The position numbers and the translations under genes were made by a program. The notes under the pieces were generated by a model. That model did no database searches. It saw only the letters and a list, made by a program, of their open reading frames with translations, and had not been told where the DNA came from. From contig CALKBV010000001.1 of assembly GCA_937775265.1 (NCBI GenBank), positions 1 to 62,611 of the forward strand: DNA of 62,611 nt, read 5' to 3'. Shown in pieces: positions 45,015 through 54,675 of the stretch; the first letter of the stretch is position 1; the number at the start of each line of letters is the position of its first letter. This DNA is from an uncultured Pseudomonadales bacterium (lineage in GTDB: Bacteria; Pseudomonadota; Gammaproteobacteria; Pseudomonadales; Azotimanducaceae).

Positions 45015-46601
45015 CTACCCCTGGTCTCGTGAATACAATGTTGGGATGCTCATCGCTTCTACGTCATTTAAATGTATCCAGGTGACAGGGTCGACGATAC
45101 CGTTTGGAGATAAACCGGCTCTTCTTTGAAAATCCCGCACTCTTTCTTCCAGTGAATCATTGAAAGTGAAGCCTGCTTGAATAGGCGGCGAATGACCCTC
45201 GATCAGGTCCAGTTGTGTCACCAGCCAGTCAACTGTGGCACCGCGGTCATTCTTTTTGAGCGGTGCTTGATAAGCGGGTGGCATGCGCCACAGCATCTGG
45301 GCCATGCCATTGTAGTTTGATTCAAACTCAGCCTGCGTCAGACTTAATTGGGCTGATCCCGCGATCACAGTAAGGGTGCCATCGAGTATCTGTGCAAGCG
45401 TAAAATACTCAGTGTTTAGTTGAACAATAACCGGTCTGTCGAGTTCCCTCAGCTCTGGAAGGGTGGCGATGCTTTCGAGACATCTGAGCCCTATCGCTGT
45501 GGCAAGTTCGCAGGGGTTTGATGCTTTGTCGTCAAAGCTGGTTCCCCACAAGGCGAACAGGTCGTGATAGGCATCGGAAGCAGAAGCATGTCCCCGGATG
45601 TTTAGTTTGGCTGGCACCGGAACGGTTGGTATCTGTGCCGTCAATGTCGTTGCCAATGCAGGCTGGCTGGTCGCGATCTCAGTAACGCGGGGCGTAACCA
45701 CCTCTTTGGGGAGGAACGTCCAGACGGCTATGATTGTCAGCAATACGGCGGCAGCAATGGCGACTATCCGAATGGGCTTCGCACTGGGGCGGCGATTGCC
45801 AAGAACCTCATCAGCCGCACGACTAATAATTCGTGGTGTTACCTGTTGCTTGTGTTCGGCATAGGTGCCCAGTAGCGCACGATCACAGATAAGGTTAATA
45901 ACTCGAGGGATACCGGCGCTGATTCGGTAGACTCTTTTCATTGCCGATCGGGTGAAAAGTTCCGGTTGGCCATGAGCAATAGCCAGGCGATGGGTAATAT
46001 AGGCTTTGGTTTCGTTTGAATCGAGAGCATCCAGATGAAATCTTGCGATGATTCGTTGGTTGAGCTGCCGCAGGCGTCTGTCTTCCAGCATTTCCAGCAG
46101 TTCTGGTTGCCCTAGCAGAATGATCTGCAGTAACTTTCGCTCGTTTGTCTCCAGGTTGGTTAACAGTCTCAGTTGTTCAAGGAGTTCGTAAGAAAGGTTC
46201 TGGGCTTCATCGATGATGAGTACAGCTTTTCGATGGTTGCTGTGACTCTCCATGAGATAGGTGTTTAGTCGGTCGACCAACATTTTTAGCGACGCCTTCG
46301 CAGGGTACTTGATGCCAAATTCGCTGCAAATTGTGGCCATAAGTGCACGACCCTTGCCTGCGAGGGGGTTCAGTACGAATGCTGTTTCGACATCATTGGG
46401 GATCTGTTCAAGCAGGCATCGGCACAATGTCGTCTTTCCAGTACCTACTTCACCTGTCAACAGGACGAAACCACCATCGGATTGAACACCAAAGAGCAGG
46501 TGGGCGAGCGCATCACGATGGCGTCTGCTCATAAACAGATATCGCGGATTAGGCGCAATGGAAAAGGGTGCTTCGGTAAGACCAAAGTGTTCCGTGTACA
46601 T
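45015..46601 (-). CDS. gspA: ExeA/GspA-like AAA ATPase with peptidoglycan-binding domain
   Basis: 528 residues: AAA domain with Walker A GEVGTGKTT (50-58) and Walker B IIDEAQN (129-135), a membrane helix at about 278-296 (IVAIAAAVLLTIIAVWTFL), a periplasmic region with a peptidase-C39-like segment, and a C-terminal peptidoglycan-binding fold (LEERVRDFQRRAGLSPNG). This is the complete ExeA layout. It is co-transcribed with gspB and divergent from an aminopeptidase gene. Confidence 0.9.
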   Translation of the reverse strand: MYTEHFGLTEAPFSIAPNPRYLFMSRRHRDALAHLLFGVQSDGGFVLLTGEVGTGKTTLCRCLLEQIPNDVETAFVLNPLAGKGRALMATICSEFGIKYPAKASLKMLVDRLNTYLMESHSNHRKAVLIIDEAQNLSYELLEQLRLLTNLETNERKLLQIILLGQPELLEMLEDRRLRQLNQRIIARFHLDALDSNETKAYITHRLAIAHGQPELFTRSAMKRVYRISAGIPRVINLICDRALLGTYAEHKQQVTPRIISRAADEVLGNRRPSAKPIRIVAIAAAVLLTIIAVWTFLPKEVVTPRVTEIATSQPALATTLTAQIPTVPVPAKLNIRGHASASDAYHDLFALWGTSFDDKASNPCELATAIGLRCLESIATLPELRELDRPVIVQLNTEYFTLAQILDGTLTVIAGSAQLSLTQAEFESNYNGMAQMLWRMPPAYQAPLKKNDRGATVDWLVTQLDLIEGHSPPIQAGFTFNDSLEERVRDFQRRAGLSPNGIVDPVTWIHLNDVEAMSIPTLYSRDQG

Positions 46602-46681
46602 ATCAGTACTTTATCAGGCGGTCTTTCCAGTCGCTACTGCGCACTCACCTCGCTTTGCACCATTTGTCCTGTAACCTCTCT

Positions 46682-47764
46682 ATGAATCAGTCGTTCAGGG
46701 AGCATGCATTGCCTGGAATAGTTAAAGTCTCAATCGTGTTTTGTTTTTTGACCCTTGTGTCTGGATGCGAAACTCTTCAGTTCTATCATCAGGCAGCTAC
46801 GGGTCAGGCTTCATTGTTGTGGCGCCGAACGCCTACCGATGAATTACTGCAATCGAAGATTGACCCGGTGCTCCGTGACCGGATCGAAATAGCCGACCAG
46901 ATATTGGGTTTTGCGTCAGAGATTGGCCTGCCAGTCAGTGGCGCTTATCTGAGTTATGTGGAGACCGGTGAACCCTATCTTGTCTGGAATGTGTTTGCGG
47001 CGAAACCCTATGAGCTGGCGCTCAAAACATCGTGTTTTCCTGTAGCAGGATGTGTGACCTATCGCGGCTATTTCAAGCGAGTCGATGCGGACAGGTATGC
47101 AAAGCACCTCGAGAACAAAGGCTATGAAGTCTATGTCGGTGGGGTGGCTGCCTATTCAACACTCGGGTGGTTTAACGACCCGTTGCTCGATACCTTCCTG
47201 TTTCGTTCCGATGAACAACTGGCGGCGCTACTGTTCCATGAGCTGGCACACCGGGTTATTTACATCAAAGATGACACTCGATTCAATGAAAGCCTGGCAA
47301 CAACGATTGAGTTGTATGCCCTGGAACAATGGCTGCTGGCTCGAGGTGAATCGCATCGGTTTGATCGATACAGGTTAAGCCTGGCTCGAAGGGATTCGGT
47401 CATTGAGCTGATCATGCTGGCACGTAGTCGGCTGGCGGTGCTGTACGACTCTGGAATATCGGTGGCTGAGCTGGAGGTGAAGAAGCAGTCCATCTTCCGG
47501 GGAATGCGCGATGCTTATTCCCTGTTACATGAGGCCTGGGCTGGTGGTGACGAGTTTTACCGCTGGATGCAGGGGCCTATGAGTAATGCAAAATTGGAAA
47601 CTGTGGCGGACTACAATGAATGGGTCCCGCAGCTGACCGCCAAACTGGACAAGCTGGGTTATGAACAGTTTAAGCGCGAGCTTTCAAGGCTCGCCAGCTT
47701 ATCGCAACCAGCGCGTGACGCAGAGCTTAGTGCTTTTAAATCAACAGGTAACACATCACGCTGA
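46682..47764 (+). CDS. Putative zinc aminopeptidase lipoprotein
   Basis: 360 residues. A lipoprotein signal (FCFLTLVSGC, acylated Cys) is followed by ETLQFYHQAATGQ, a start shared by the predicted aminopeptidase family (COG4324). The metal motif HELAH is at 186-190, with Glu in FNESLATTIE a likely third ligand. Activity has not been shown in the sequence itself. ATG 46682 is preferred, but no good ribosome binding site precedes it. The 3' end overlaps the convergent transporter gene by 29 bases. Confidence 0.85.
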   Translation: MNQSFREHALPGIVKVSIVFCFLTLVSGCETLQFYHQAATGQASLLWRRTPTDELLQSKIDPVLRDRIEIADQILGFASEIGLPVSGAYLSYVETGEPYLVWNVFAAKPYELALKTSCFPVAGCVTYRGYFKRVDADRYAKHLENKGYEVYVGGVAAYSTLGWFNDPLLDTFLFRSDEQLAALLFHELAHRVIYIKDDTRFNESLATTIELYALEQWLLARGESHRFDRYRLSLARRDSVIELIMLARSRLAVLYDSGISVAELEVKKQSIFRGMRDAYSLLHEAWAGGDEFYRWMQGPMSNAKLETVADYNEWVPQLTAKLDKLGYEQFKRELSRLASLSQPARDAELSAFKSTGNTSR

Positions 47765-49112
47765 TCAGGATGACGCCTACAAAATTAAGCACCAGCCCTT
47801 CACGGGCCATCAGGCGGGTGGTAAACCTGCCAGTAGAAAAGACTATCGTATTGGGCGCGGTGGCGACGGGCAACATAAATGCACAGCTTGCACTCATCGC
47901 GGCAGGCACCATCAGAGCTTCGGGTGCTATACCGGCTGCGATAGCGCCAGCCGCAAGGATTGGCATCATTAGTGTCGTCGTAGCCGTGTTGCTTGTCATC
48001 TCTGTCAGGAACGTAATACAGAGGCAAATGACTGCCATCATGGCGAGTATTGGCCAGCCAGCGATTCCTGCCAGTGCGCTGCCGAGTGCAGCGCTCATAC
48101 CTGAAACAACAAACGCTTTCGCAATGGCGATGCCGCCACCAAACAGAATTAACATACCCCATGGAATGCGGCCTGCCGTCTCCCAGTCCAGTAGTCGAGA
48201 GCCTTTGCCGTTAGGTATCAGGAACATTGCTACTACCGCCAATAAGGCAACGCTAGCGTCGTTTGCGCCAGGGACATCGAGCCAGGTTTTCCAGCCACCG
48301 AAAGGTTGACTCCTGGTTACCCATGCAAGCGCGGTGAAGGCGAAAACGATAAATACCCGTCGTTCTTCCGTTTGCCATGCCCCGACCTTTGGCATATCAA
48401 CATGCCCCTGATGGTTTAGCCGCCTGGTTAACCACAACGCAATAATGGGCACAAAGATCAGCACGACAGGTACACCCCAGCTCATCCAGGTTAAAAAGCC
48501 GATTTCGATGCCGGTGTTCTGCTGATAGATTTCCCGGAAGACCAGGTTGGGTGGTGTGCCTATGGGTGTACCTATTCCACCAACACTCGCTGCGTAGGCA
48601 ATACCAAGGAGTAGGGGAATGGCAAGATTGTCATCATCAGACCTTTCGATCACAGCAAGAGCGACCGGTAATAACATCAGGGTAGTCGCGGTGTTCGATA
48701 TCCACATGCTCAGGACTGCTGCGGCAGCCATAAAGCCAAACACGAGTCTGCGACTGCTGTTGCCGCCGAACAGGTTAACCATGCCAAGAGCAACCCGCCT
48801 GTGCGCGCCGCTTTTTTCCATGGCTGTGGATAGAATGAAACCACCCATTAGTAGCAGTACCAGTGGCGAGCCATAGGATTCGCCAACCTGCGCAGGCGTC
48901 AGTACACCAATGATTGGCAGAGTAGCGAGCGGGATAAGGGAGGTTGCGGGTATGGGTATGGGCTCGAAGATCCACCAGACCGCACAAATGACCGTAATTG
49001 CGGCAGTCCAGCACGCAGTTGCCTGCCAGCCGAAACCCTGAAGTGTAAAAAAGGCGACCGCCGCAAGGAGCGGGCCGAGTGTTAAGCCGATAAAATTTTT
49101 AGATAAGGTCAT
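47736..49112 (-). CDS. SLC13/DASS-family anion symporter
   Basis: 458 residues with about eleven hydrophobic segments. Duplicated helix-hairpin motifs are visible: SMWISNTATTLMLLPVALAV in the first half and EMTSNTATTTLMMPILAAG in the second, both with the S/T-N-T motif that binds sodium and carboxylate. Likely substrates are dicarboxylates or a similar anion, driven by sodium. Monocistronic. Confidence 0.92.
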   Translation of the reverse strand: MTLSKNFIGLTLGPLLAAVAFFTLQGFGWQATACWTAAITVICAVWWIFEPIPIPATSLIPLATLPIIGVLTPAQVGESYGSPLVLLLMGGFILSTAMEKSGAHRRVALGMVNLFGGNSSRRLVFGFMAAAAVLSMWISNTATTLMLLPVALAVIERSDDDNLAIPLLLGIAYAASVGGIGTPIGTPPNLVFREIYQQNTGIEIGFLTWMSWGVPVVLIFVPIIALWLTRRLNHQGHVDMPKVGAWQTEERRVFIVFAFTALAWVTRSQPFGGWKTWLDVPGANDASVALLAVVAMFLIPNGKGSRLLDWETAGRIPWGMLILFGGGIAIAKAFVVSGMSAALGSALAGIAGWPILAMMAVICLCITFLTEMTSNTATTTLMMPILAAGAIAAGIAPEALMVPAAMSASCAFMLPVATAPNTIVFSTGRFTTRLMAREGLVLNFVGVILISVMCYLLI

Positions 49113-49191
49113 GGAATGCCTTTGACCAAAAAGCTGGGATTATACACACTAGGTGAATTGTCCTTTAGTAGAACTGACCCCAGAGCAAAAT

Positions 49192-50622
49192 ATGACCGAA
49201 ACCCTTTATTGGTATGACCTGGAAACCACTGGAATTGATTCGATCCTGGATCGGCCCTTGCAGTTTGCAGGGGTCAGGACCGACCTGGATCTAAATGAAA
49301 TTAAACCGCCGCAGAACTTCCTGGGCAGGCCTGGTACCGATGTTCTGCCGCAACCGGAAGCGTTGCTGGTCACCGGCATCAGTCTGGTCGAGATCCAGGA
49401 AAAAGGTATATCCGAGCGTGCGTTTGCAGAAAAAGTACTTGAACAATTCAACCAGCCCCAGAGCTGTGTCGTTGGTTTTAATAGCCTCAGGTTTGATGAC
49501 GAGTTTACGCGACAGATGTTGTATCGAAACTTTCACGATCCGTATGCCCGCGAATGGCGAAACGGCAATTCACGCTGGGATGTGATTGATCTCTTTCGCG
49601 CGGCCTATGCGCTGAGGCCTGAGGGTTTTAACTGGCCGATAAAAGATAATGGGTCGCCGAGTTTCAAGCTTGAAGACATGGCCCAGTGCCAATGGGCTGG
49701 CGCATATTGATGCCCATGATGCACTGGCAGATGTCAGGGCGACCATTGAGATCACAAAGATCCTTAGGGCGGCACAACCCAAGCTTTATGATTTCATGTT
49801 CCGGCTCAGGGACAAAAAGGCTGTGTTGCAGCAGTTGTATCCGCTGGGTAAGAACCCGGTTGTGCACGTTTCTGCCATGTATCCGGCATCAAGGGGTTGT
49901 ACTGCCGTGGTGATGCCGATTTGTCAGCACCCAAGCAACAACAATGCGATTATTTGCTTTGACCTGTCACAGGCACCGGAATCCCTGATATCCGCCTCTG
50001 CTGCTGAACTGGCGAGACTCGTCTTTACGTCCAATGACAAGCTTGAAGAAAACGAGCAACGGATTGCATTGAAAACGATTCAGATCAATCGATGTCCTTT
50101 TGTCGCTCCCCTTGCAACCTTGAATGATGAGAGTGCCGAGCGGCTTGGGATCGACCGGAGCCAGAGCGAATCGCGGGCAATCCAGCTAATGGGTGTTGCA
50201 GGGCTGGTTGAAAAGATCCAGGAAGCCTATACGGCAGGAGCCATTATGCGGACTCGGAAGACCCTGATTATCAGCTCTACCAGGGCGGCTTCTTCTCGGA
50301 TGCGGACCGGAACACCATGTCTGAGTTACTCGCAGTTCCCCCGGAGCAGCTCGGAAGCTTTGAGGGTCGGTTTCAGGATGATCGCCTGGACGAAATGTTG
50401 TTCAGGTATAGGGGAAGGAACCATCCAGAGTTGTTCGATGAAGCCGAATTGATTCAGTGGCGAGCATTTTGTGCCGAAAAATGGTCAGGCGGACAAGCCA
50501 TTGATGAGCTTGAGCTGAGGGTCAACAAATTGGAACAAGGCCTGGAGGATGCAGCGAAAACGGTTCTGGCTGAATTGAGAGACTATCTTGATGAGCGACG
50601 AAGCGAGTTAGTCGACAGTTAA
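49192..50622 (+). CDS. sbcB: Exodeoxyribonuclease I, two compensating frameshifts
   Basis: A 3'-5' single-strand DNA exonuclease (DnaQ-like). Starts MTETLYWYDLETTG (catalytic Asp and Glu), with VVGFNSLRFDDEF and LEDMAQ. An extra T at 49687 breaks the frame; text resumes as ANGLAHIDAHDALADV. A missing G near 50248 breaks it again; FFSDADR and the exonuclease-I C-terminal domain then run to 50620. Both shifts cancel, so start and stop share a frame; restored length is about 476 residues, normal. ATG 49192 fits the conserved N-terminus. The two small-indel breaks fit sequencing error. Confidence 0.93.
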
Positions 50623-50795
50623 TCGGCATCGAAACGGAGGTTGCCGGTGACTTCTCGTGGCCGATCAAAGAAAAGCGGCTGATTGAGTTAGAAATGTTTC
50701 TGCGTGCTTCAGCCGGCTCAATCCCGGCCTGATCGATGTTGTTGTGCCGAGCCGAATTTGGCTACTGTTCGGTTGGGTCTAGAATCAAATTGGCG

Positions 50796-51668
50796 CTAGA
50801 ATGAAAAAGCCTCGCAAATCCGGATGAACTGATGCCCACCCTTCGATAATCGTTTGTCCCGTCGGTAGTAGATGCCAAATGTCAGCGGGATCGTTGAAAA
50901 AGACAAGTGATCAATGATGCCGAGTTCGGGCTGCTCCGCCAGGATTTTGTCATCCAGGTAAGTCATGCCAAGGCCCTGATTGACCAGCGCAAGTCTTAAT
51001 TCAAGGTCGTTAACTTCCCAAATGGTGCCGAAGCTGTCGCGAAGCTTGTCCAGTGTAGGGCGCAGATCCGGGTCATCCAGTTGCGAGACGATTAACGGGT
51101 TGTCGTGCAGGACATCCTCAGCAGATGCCCCGGGTTTGATTTTGTCTTTACGAACAACCAGGTGTCTTGTTTCTTCAAACAGCGGAATCGTCCTGAATCG
51201 GTCGGGCATGGTTTGTTGGAAAGGCCCCAGACCCAGCTCCCACAATTCGGAACTAACGGCGGTGATGATCTGGCGGCTTGGGAGTACCGAAATCTTTATT
51301 CGGGTGAGAGGATGTGCGGTACAAAACTTGTCTACCAATGACGCACCGAACAGGTGATTGACGGTGCTGTTCATCGCGAGGTGCAAAGTTGAGAGCACAC
51401 CATTTTTGATATTACTCAGATCAGAGAGAACTGTATCTTCTTCAGAAAGAACCGTTTGTGCGTAGTGTAAGAGACGTATGCCTGCTTCGGTCAGCTGGAG
51501 TGGTTTACGCTGAAACAGAAGCGTGTCCAGCTTGTGCTCAAGGTTTGCAACAGTCTGGCTGACCGCGGATTGGGTAACGAATAGTTTTTCCGCGGCACGG
51601 TTGAAGCCGTTCTCTTCGTAGACCGTTTTAAATACGCGGATCTCGTGAGTTTCCAGGTGAACCGGCAT
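50796..51668 (-). CDS. LysR-family transcriptional regulator
   Basis: 290 residues. The N-terminal helix-turn-helix reads FNRAAEKLFVTQSAVSQTVA with NLEHKLDTLLFQR, followed by a periplasmic-binding-like ligand domain with LVVRKDKIKPG and VNQGLGMTYLDD. Target and ligand are unknown; the neighbours (exonuclease I, M18 aminopeptidase) give no obvious link. No gene is divergent at its promoter other than a possible 39-codon frame. Confidence 0.92.
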   Translation of the reverse strand: MPVHLETHEIRVFKTVYEENGFNRAAEKLFVTQSAVSQTVANLEHKLDTLLFQRKPLQLTEAGIRLLHYAQTVLSEEDTVLSDLSNIKNGVLSTLHLAMNSTVNHLFGASLVDKFCTAHPLTRIKISVLPSRQIITAVSSELWELGLGPFQQTMPDRFRTIPLFEETRHLVVRKDKIKPGASAEDVLHDNPLIVSQLDDPDLRPTLDKLRDSFGTIWEVNDLELRLALVNQGLGMTYLDDKILAEQPELGIIDHLSFSTIPLTFGIYYRRDKRLSKGGHQFIRICEAFSF

Positions 51669-51761
51669 GCTGCCACCACTAATTATTTGAGACCCTTAGT
51701 TTACCGTGCGGGATGCCGCATGCAATTTATTAGTATGTTGATTGGATTGGTTGATTAGCTT

Positions 51762-51881
51762 ATGCGATATCTGCTTATTTTATCTGCGCTTCTTATCTGC
51801 GCGTTAGTCAGTTTAAGTATCCAGGCTTGCTGTTACGCCGTAATAATCTCTGACAGTTTTATTAAGTGGAGAAGAAGGTGA
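51762..51881 (+). CDS. Possible 39-residue hydrophobic peptide
   Basis: MRYLLILSALLICALVSLSI followed by a Cys pair and a basic end (IKWRRR). It resembles a small membrane peptide or lipoprotein-like leader, but no ribosome binding site is visible and the frame could be chance. It lies between divergent lysR and the 3' end of apeB. Confidence 0.25.
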   Translation: MRYLLILSALLICALVSLSIQACCYAVIISDSFIKWRRR

Positions 51882-51929
51882 GTCCTGTTCCAGGACTGGA
51901 AGGTGTTGTTGGAGAAAGTCGCCTGGGGT

Positions 51930-53210
51930 TTAACGCAGGGCGCCGAGTGGCCCCGGGTCTTTGTAGAATCCGCTGAGTACTCGATACAGGTTGAAGGCGT
52001 CTCGGGTTCCGGCCAGCTCCCGTATTGAGTGCATGGCAAATGTAGGCACGCCGACATCCAGAGTACGAACACCGAGCTCCTTGGCGGTAATCGGCCCGAT
52101 GGTACTGCCGCAGGCCATATCCGCCCGATTAACGAACTCCTGGCATTCAATTTTCAGGCCCTGGCAAAGTGCCTTGAAGTAACCTGCAGTTTCGCTATTG
52201 GTTGCGTAACGCTGATTTGCATTGAACTTTATTGCAGGTCCTTTATTGAGGATTGGGCCGTGGTTAGTCTCGTGTTTTGTTGGGTAGTTGGGATGCACGC
52301 CGTGAGCATTGTCAGTAGATATGAGTAACGAATTTGCAAGGGTGCGAATTTTTGAAGTTTCGCTTGGCGTAATTCTGGCCAGCACATCCTTGAGGAATGT
52401 ACCCCCTGCGCCGGAAGTTGATGCGCTGCCTACCTCTTCGTGATCATTGCAAACCAGCAGGCTGCTGACTGAATCGTCTGCTGTTAGTAGGCTTTGAAGA
52501 CCTGTGAAACAGCTCAGCAGGTTGTCCAGTCGAGCGCTGGCGAGAAAGTCGTTCTGTAGCCCGATGATCTGGGCGGGATTAGTGTCGTAGAAGCATAGGT
52601 CCGTGGCAAGGATCTCTCCACCCTGGGTGGCTTCATCAAGAACACTCGCCAGTGAAAACGCCTCGTCCTCGTTAAGCAGTATGGGTGGTAGGTCGGTCTC
52701 AGGATTGATGGTTCTTTCCTTGTTCGCGTCTCTGTCAAGGTGGATGGCCAGGCTCGGGATTACGGCGATGGGTTTTTCCAGGTTAACCAGTATGCTCGTC
52801 ACCTGGTCTTTGCTGTTTTTGAACGTGACTCTGCCCGCCAGGCTCAGGTCGCGGTCAAACCAGGGGTTCAACAACACGCCACCGTAAACTTCCACACCCA
52901 GCTGCTGATAGCCCTGGCTTTTTCGTTCAGGTAGAGGCTTTACTTTCAGGCAGGGGCTGTCCGTGTGTGCACCGACCATCCTGATGCCTGTTTCTTCCAA
53001 TGAGCCGCGGCCAATGACAAAAGCCACAATAGAAGAGTCGTTGCGAGTGACAAAGTACTTACCAGTAGGTGTGTCCCACTTATTCGACTCTTGCAGTTCG
53101 TTGAACCCGTTTTTGGTAAGAATTGCGGCCATATTCTGTGTGGCATGAAATGGCGTTGGTGAGGAGTTCAGGAAGTTTATGAGTTGCTGGTTGAAATCTG
53201 CGTTGTTCAT
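51930..53210 (-). CDS. apeB: M18-family aminopeptidase
   Basis: Cytoplasmic dinuclear-zinc aminopeptidase of the aspartyl/leucyl M18 group, 426 residues. Metal and catalytic motifs are in order: VGAHTDSPCLKVKP, ASARLDNLLSCFTGL, CNDHEEVGSAST and VGVPTFAMHSIRE. Length is that of the family. It is divergent from the SAM-regulated PLP gene, whose promoter lies just beyond its start. Confidence 0.94.
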   Translation of the reverse strand: MNNADFNQQLINFLNSSPTPFHATQNMAAILTKNGFNELQESNKWDTPTGKYFVTRNDSSIVAFVIGRGSLEETGIRMVGAHTDSPCLKVKPLPERKSQGYQQLGVEVYGGVLLNPWFDRDLSLAGRVTFKNSKDQVTSILVNLEKPIAVIPSLAIHLDRDANKERTINPETDLPPILLNEDEAFSLASVLDEATQGGEILATDLCFYDTNPAQIIGLQNDFLASARLDNLLSCFTGLQSLLTADDSVSSLLVCNDHEEVGSASTSGAGGTFLKDVLARITPSETSKIRTLANSLLISTDNAHGVHPNYPTKHETNHGPILNKGPAIKFNANQRYATNSETAGYFKALCQGLKIECQEFVNRADMACGSTIGPITAKELGVRTLDVGVPTFAMHSIRELAGTRDAFNLYRVLSGFYKDPGPLGALR

Positions 53211-53273
53211 GTCGTGTTATGTTGCCTGGAAGCCCCGTATTCTAGCAGGGATTGAAGAGACTCACCCATTTCG

Positions 53274-53303
53274 TTGCACCTTCTCGAACAGCTAATGTAC
53301 AAT
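53274..53303 (+). promoter_or_regulatory. Sigma-70 promoter of the riboswitch transcript
   Basis: TTGCAC at 53274-53279, 18-base spacer, TACAAT at 53298-53303. The predicted start, about 53310, coincides with the first riboswitch base. Confidence 0.7.
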
Positions 53304-53310
53304 CTATCTT

Positions 53311-53363
53311 GCGCCGATTTGATGTCAGCTTGCGGGCGCTTTAGAAATGCCGCTAAAGAGGGA
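53311..53363 (+). promoter_or_regulatory. SAM-II-type riboswitch
   Basis: The aptamer shape and conserved words of SAM-II are present: P1 stem GCGCC (53311-53315) with GGCGC (53335-53339), GATTT just inside the stem, then after P1 an A-rich stretch with AAATG and the invariant GCTAAAGAGGG (53352-53362). SAM-II is an H-type pseudoknot that senses S-adenosylmethionine, best known from Alphaproteobacteria and marine metagenomes ahead of metX- or metY-like genes. Here it precedes a Cys/Met-metabolism PLP enzyme and is followed at once by a terminator. The pseudoknot pairing itself was not worked out in full. Confidence 0.8.
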
Positions 53364-53364
53364 T

Positions 53365-53399
53365 AACCTGCTGTAGCGGCGTGCTCGGTGGGTTTTTTT
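53365..53399 (+). terminator. Attenuator terminator of the riboswitch
   Basis: AACCTGCTG pairs with CGGTGGGTT (three wobble pairs), followed inward by AGC/GCT around loop GGCGT, and seven T (53393-53399). An alternative 7-bp helix, GCCGCTA (53349-53355) with TAGCGGC (53374-53380), would disrupt it, and its left arm overlaps the conserved riboswitch 3' strand. So SAM binding should favour the terminator and switch the gene off. Confidence 0.75.
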
Positions 53400-53417
53400 G
53401 TTAGGGAGCTTAAGAAA

Positions 53418-54638
53418 ATGAGATTCACTTCAAAGATTGTTCATTCGGATCGACGCGATCCGATCGAGCATGGATCTATCCATAAGCCTATACATACGGC
53501 AGTGACCTATGCCTATGATGACGCGCGTGATCTTGCGGCGGTTTTTCAGGGTAAAAAGAGTGGCTACACCTACGGGCGTCAGGTTAATCCAACCGTGACG
53601 GCGCTGCAGGACAAAATCACGCTGATGGAAGAAGGTATTGCCACCGCAGCGTTCGGTACTGGAATGGCAGCAATCGGTACAACGCTATTTGCATTGCTTC
53701 GTCGTGGCGATCATTTTATTTCTTCTTCTTATTTATTCGGCAATACCAATAGTCTTTTCAACACGTTTGCAACACAGGGTATTGAAGTGACGTTTGTCGA
53801 CGCAACGTCTTCTGATGCTGTTGCGGCAGCAATACAGCCGAATACCAAACTAGTCTTTGTGGAAACGATAGCCAACCCACGAACCCAGGTTTCCGATCTT
53901 GTTGGAATCGGTGATCTGTGCCGCGAACATAATCTGATTTACTTTGTGGACAACACGATGACCACGCCGTATCTTTTTCGCCCCAAAGATGTAGGCGCAA
54001 GCCTTGTTATTAATTCTCTGACAAAGTACATCGGCGGGCATGCGAATGCCCTGGGTGGTGCAGTAACAGAAACTGGGTTGTTCGACTGGTCGGGCTTTAC
54101 CAACTTGTATGATAACTATAAGAAAGGCGATGTGAGTGGGTGGGCGATTCAGCAGATTAAAAAGAAAGGCCTGAGAGACCTGGGTGCTTCACTTGGTCCT
54201 GAAGCTGCTCATCATATTTCAGTAGGCTCCGATACCCTGGCGCTCCGCATGGATCGAATTTGTGGAACCGCGCAGCGGTTAGCCGAGTACCTGGATGGCC
54301 ATGAGAAGGTCAGGAAAGTTTACTATCCCGGTCTGTCTGGTCATCCAGAGCATGATCGCTCTGCGTCTTTATTCCGCCATCATGGCGGGATATTTAGCAT
54401 CGAGCTGGTTGACGATGTGGACTGTTTTGATTTTATTAACAAACTGGATCTTGTGATTTGTAGTAGCAACCTGGGTGACACCAGGTCGCTCGCGATACCT
54501 GTCGCTCATTCGATCTACTTTGAAATGGGCGCTGAACGAAGGGCTTCTATGGGAATTGATGATTCCCTTGTTCGGTTCTCTATCGGAATCGAGGAACTTG
54601 ACGACCTGCTTACAGATTTTGAGCAAGCACTTGCGTAA
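53418..54638 (+). CDS. Cys/Met-metabolism PLP-dependent enzyme (cystathionine gamma-synthase family)
   Basis: 406 residues of the fold-type I transsulfuration family. The PLP lysine is Lys203 in NSLTKYIGGHANALGG; YGRQVNPTVTALQDK and FVETIANPRTQVSDL are family text, as is SLGDTRS-like LGDTRSLAIPVAHS near the end. Candidates are O-acyl-homoserine sulfhydrylase, cystathionine gamma-synthase or methionine gamma-lyase; motif reading alone cannot decide. Control by a SAM-II riboswitch supports a methionine-making role. GGGAG eight bases before ATG 53418 fixes the start. purC follows on the same strand. Confidence 0.92.
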   Translation: MRFTSKIVHSDRRDPIEHGSIHKPIHTAVTYAYDDARDLAAVFQGKKSGYTYGRQVNPTVTALQDKITLMEEGIATAAFGTGMAAIGTTLFALLRRGDHFISSSYLFGNTNSLFNTFATQGIEVTFVDATSSDAVAAAIQPNTKLVFVETIANPRTQVSDLVGIGDLCREHNLIYFVDNTMTTPYLFRPKDVGASLVINSLTKYIGGHANALGGAVTETGLFDWSGFTNLYDNYKKGDVSGWAIQQIKKKGLRDLGASLGPEAAHHISVGSDTLALRMDRICGTAQRLAEYLDGHEKVRKVYYPGLSGHPEHDRSASLFRHHGGIFSIELVDDVDCFDFINKLDLVICSSNLGDTRSLAIPVAHSIYFEMGAERRASMGIDDSLVRFSIGIEELDDLLTDFEQALA

Positions 54639-54675
54639 CTTTTAACTTGAACAAGCATCATAGAAAGGAGCAATC

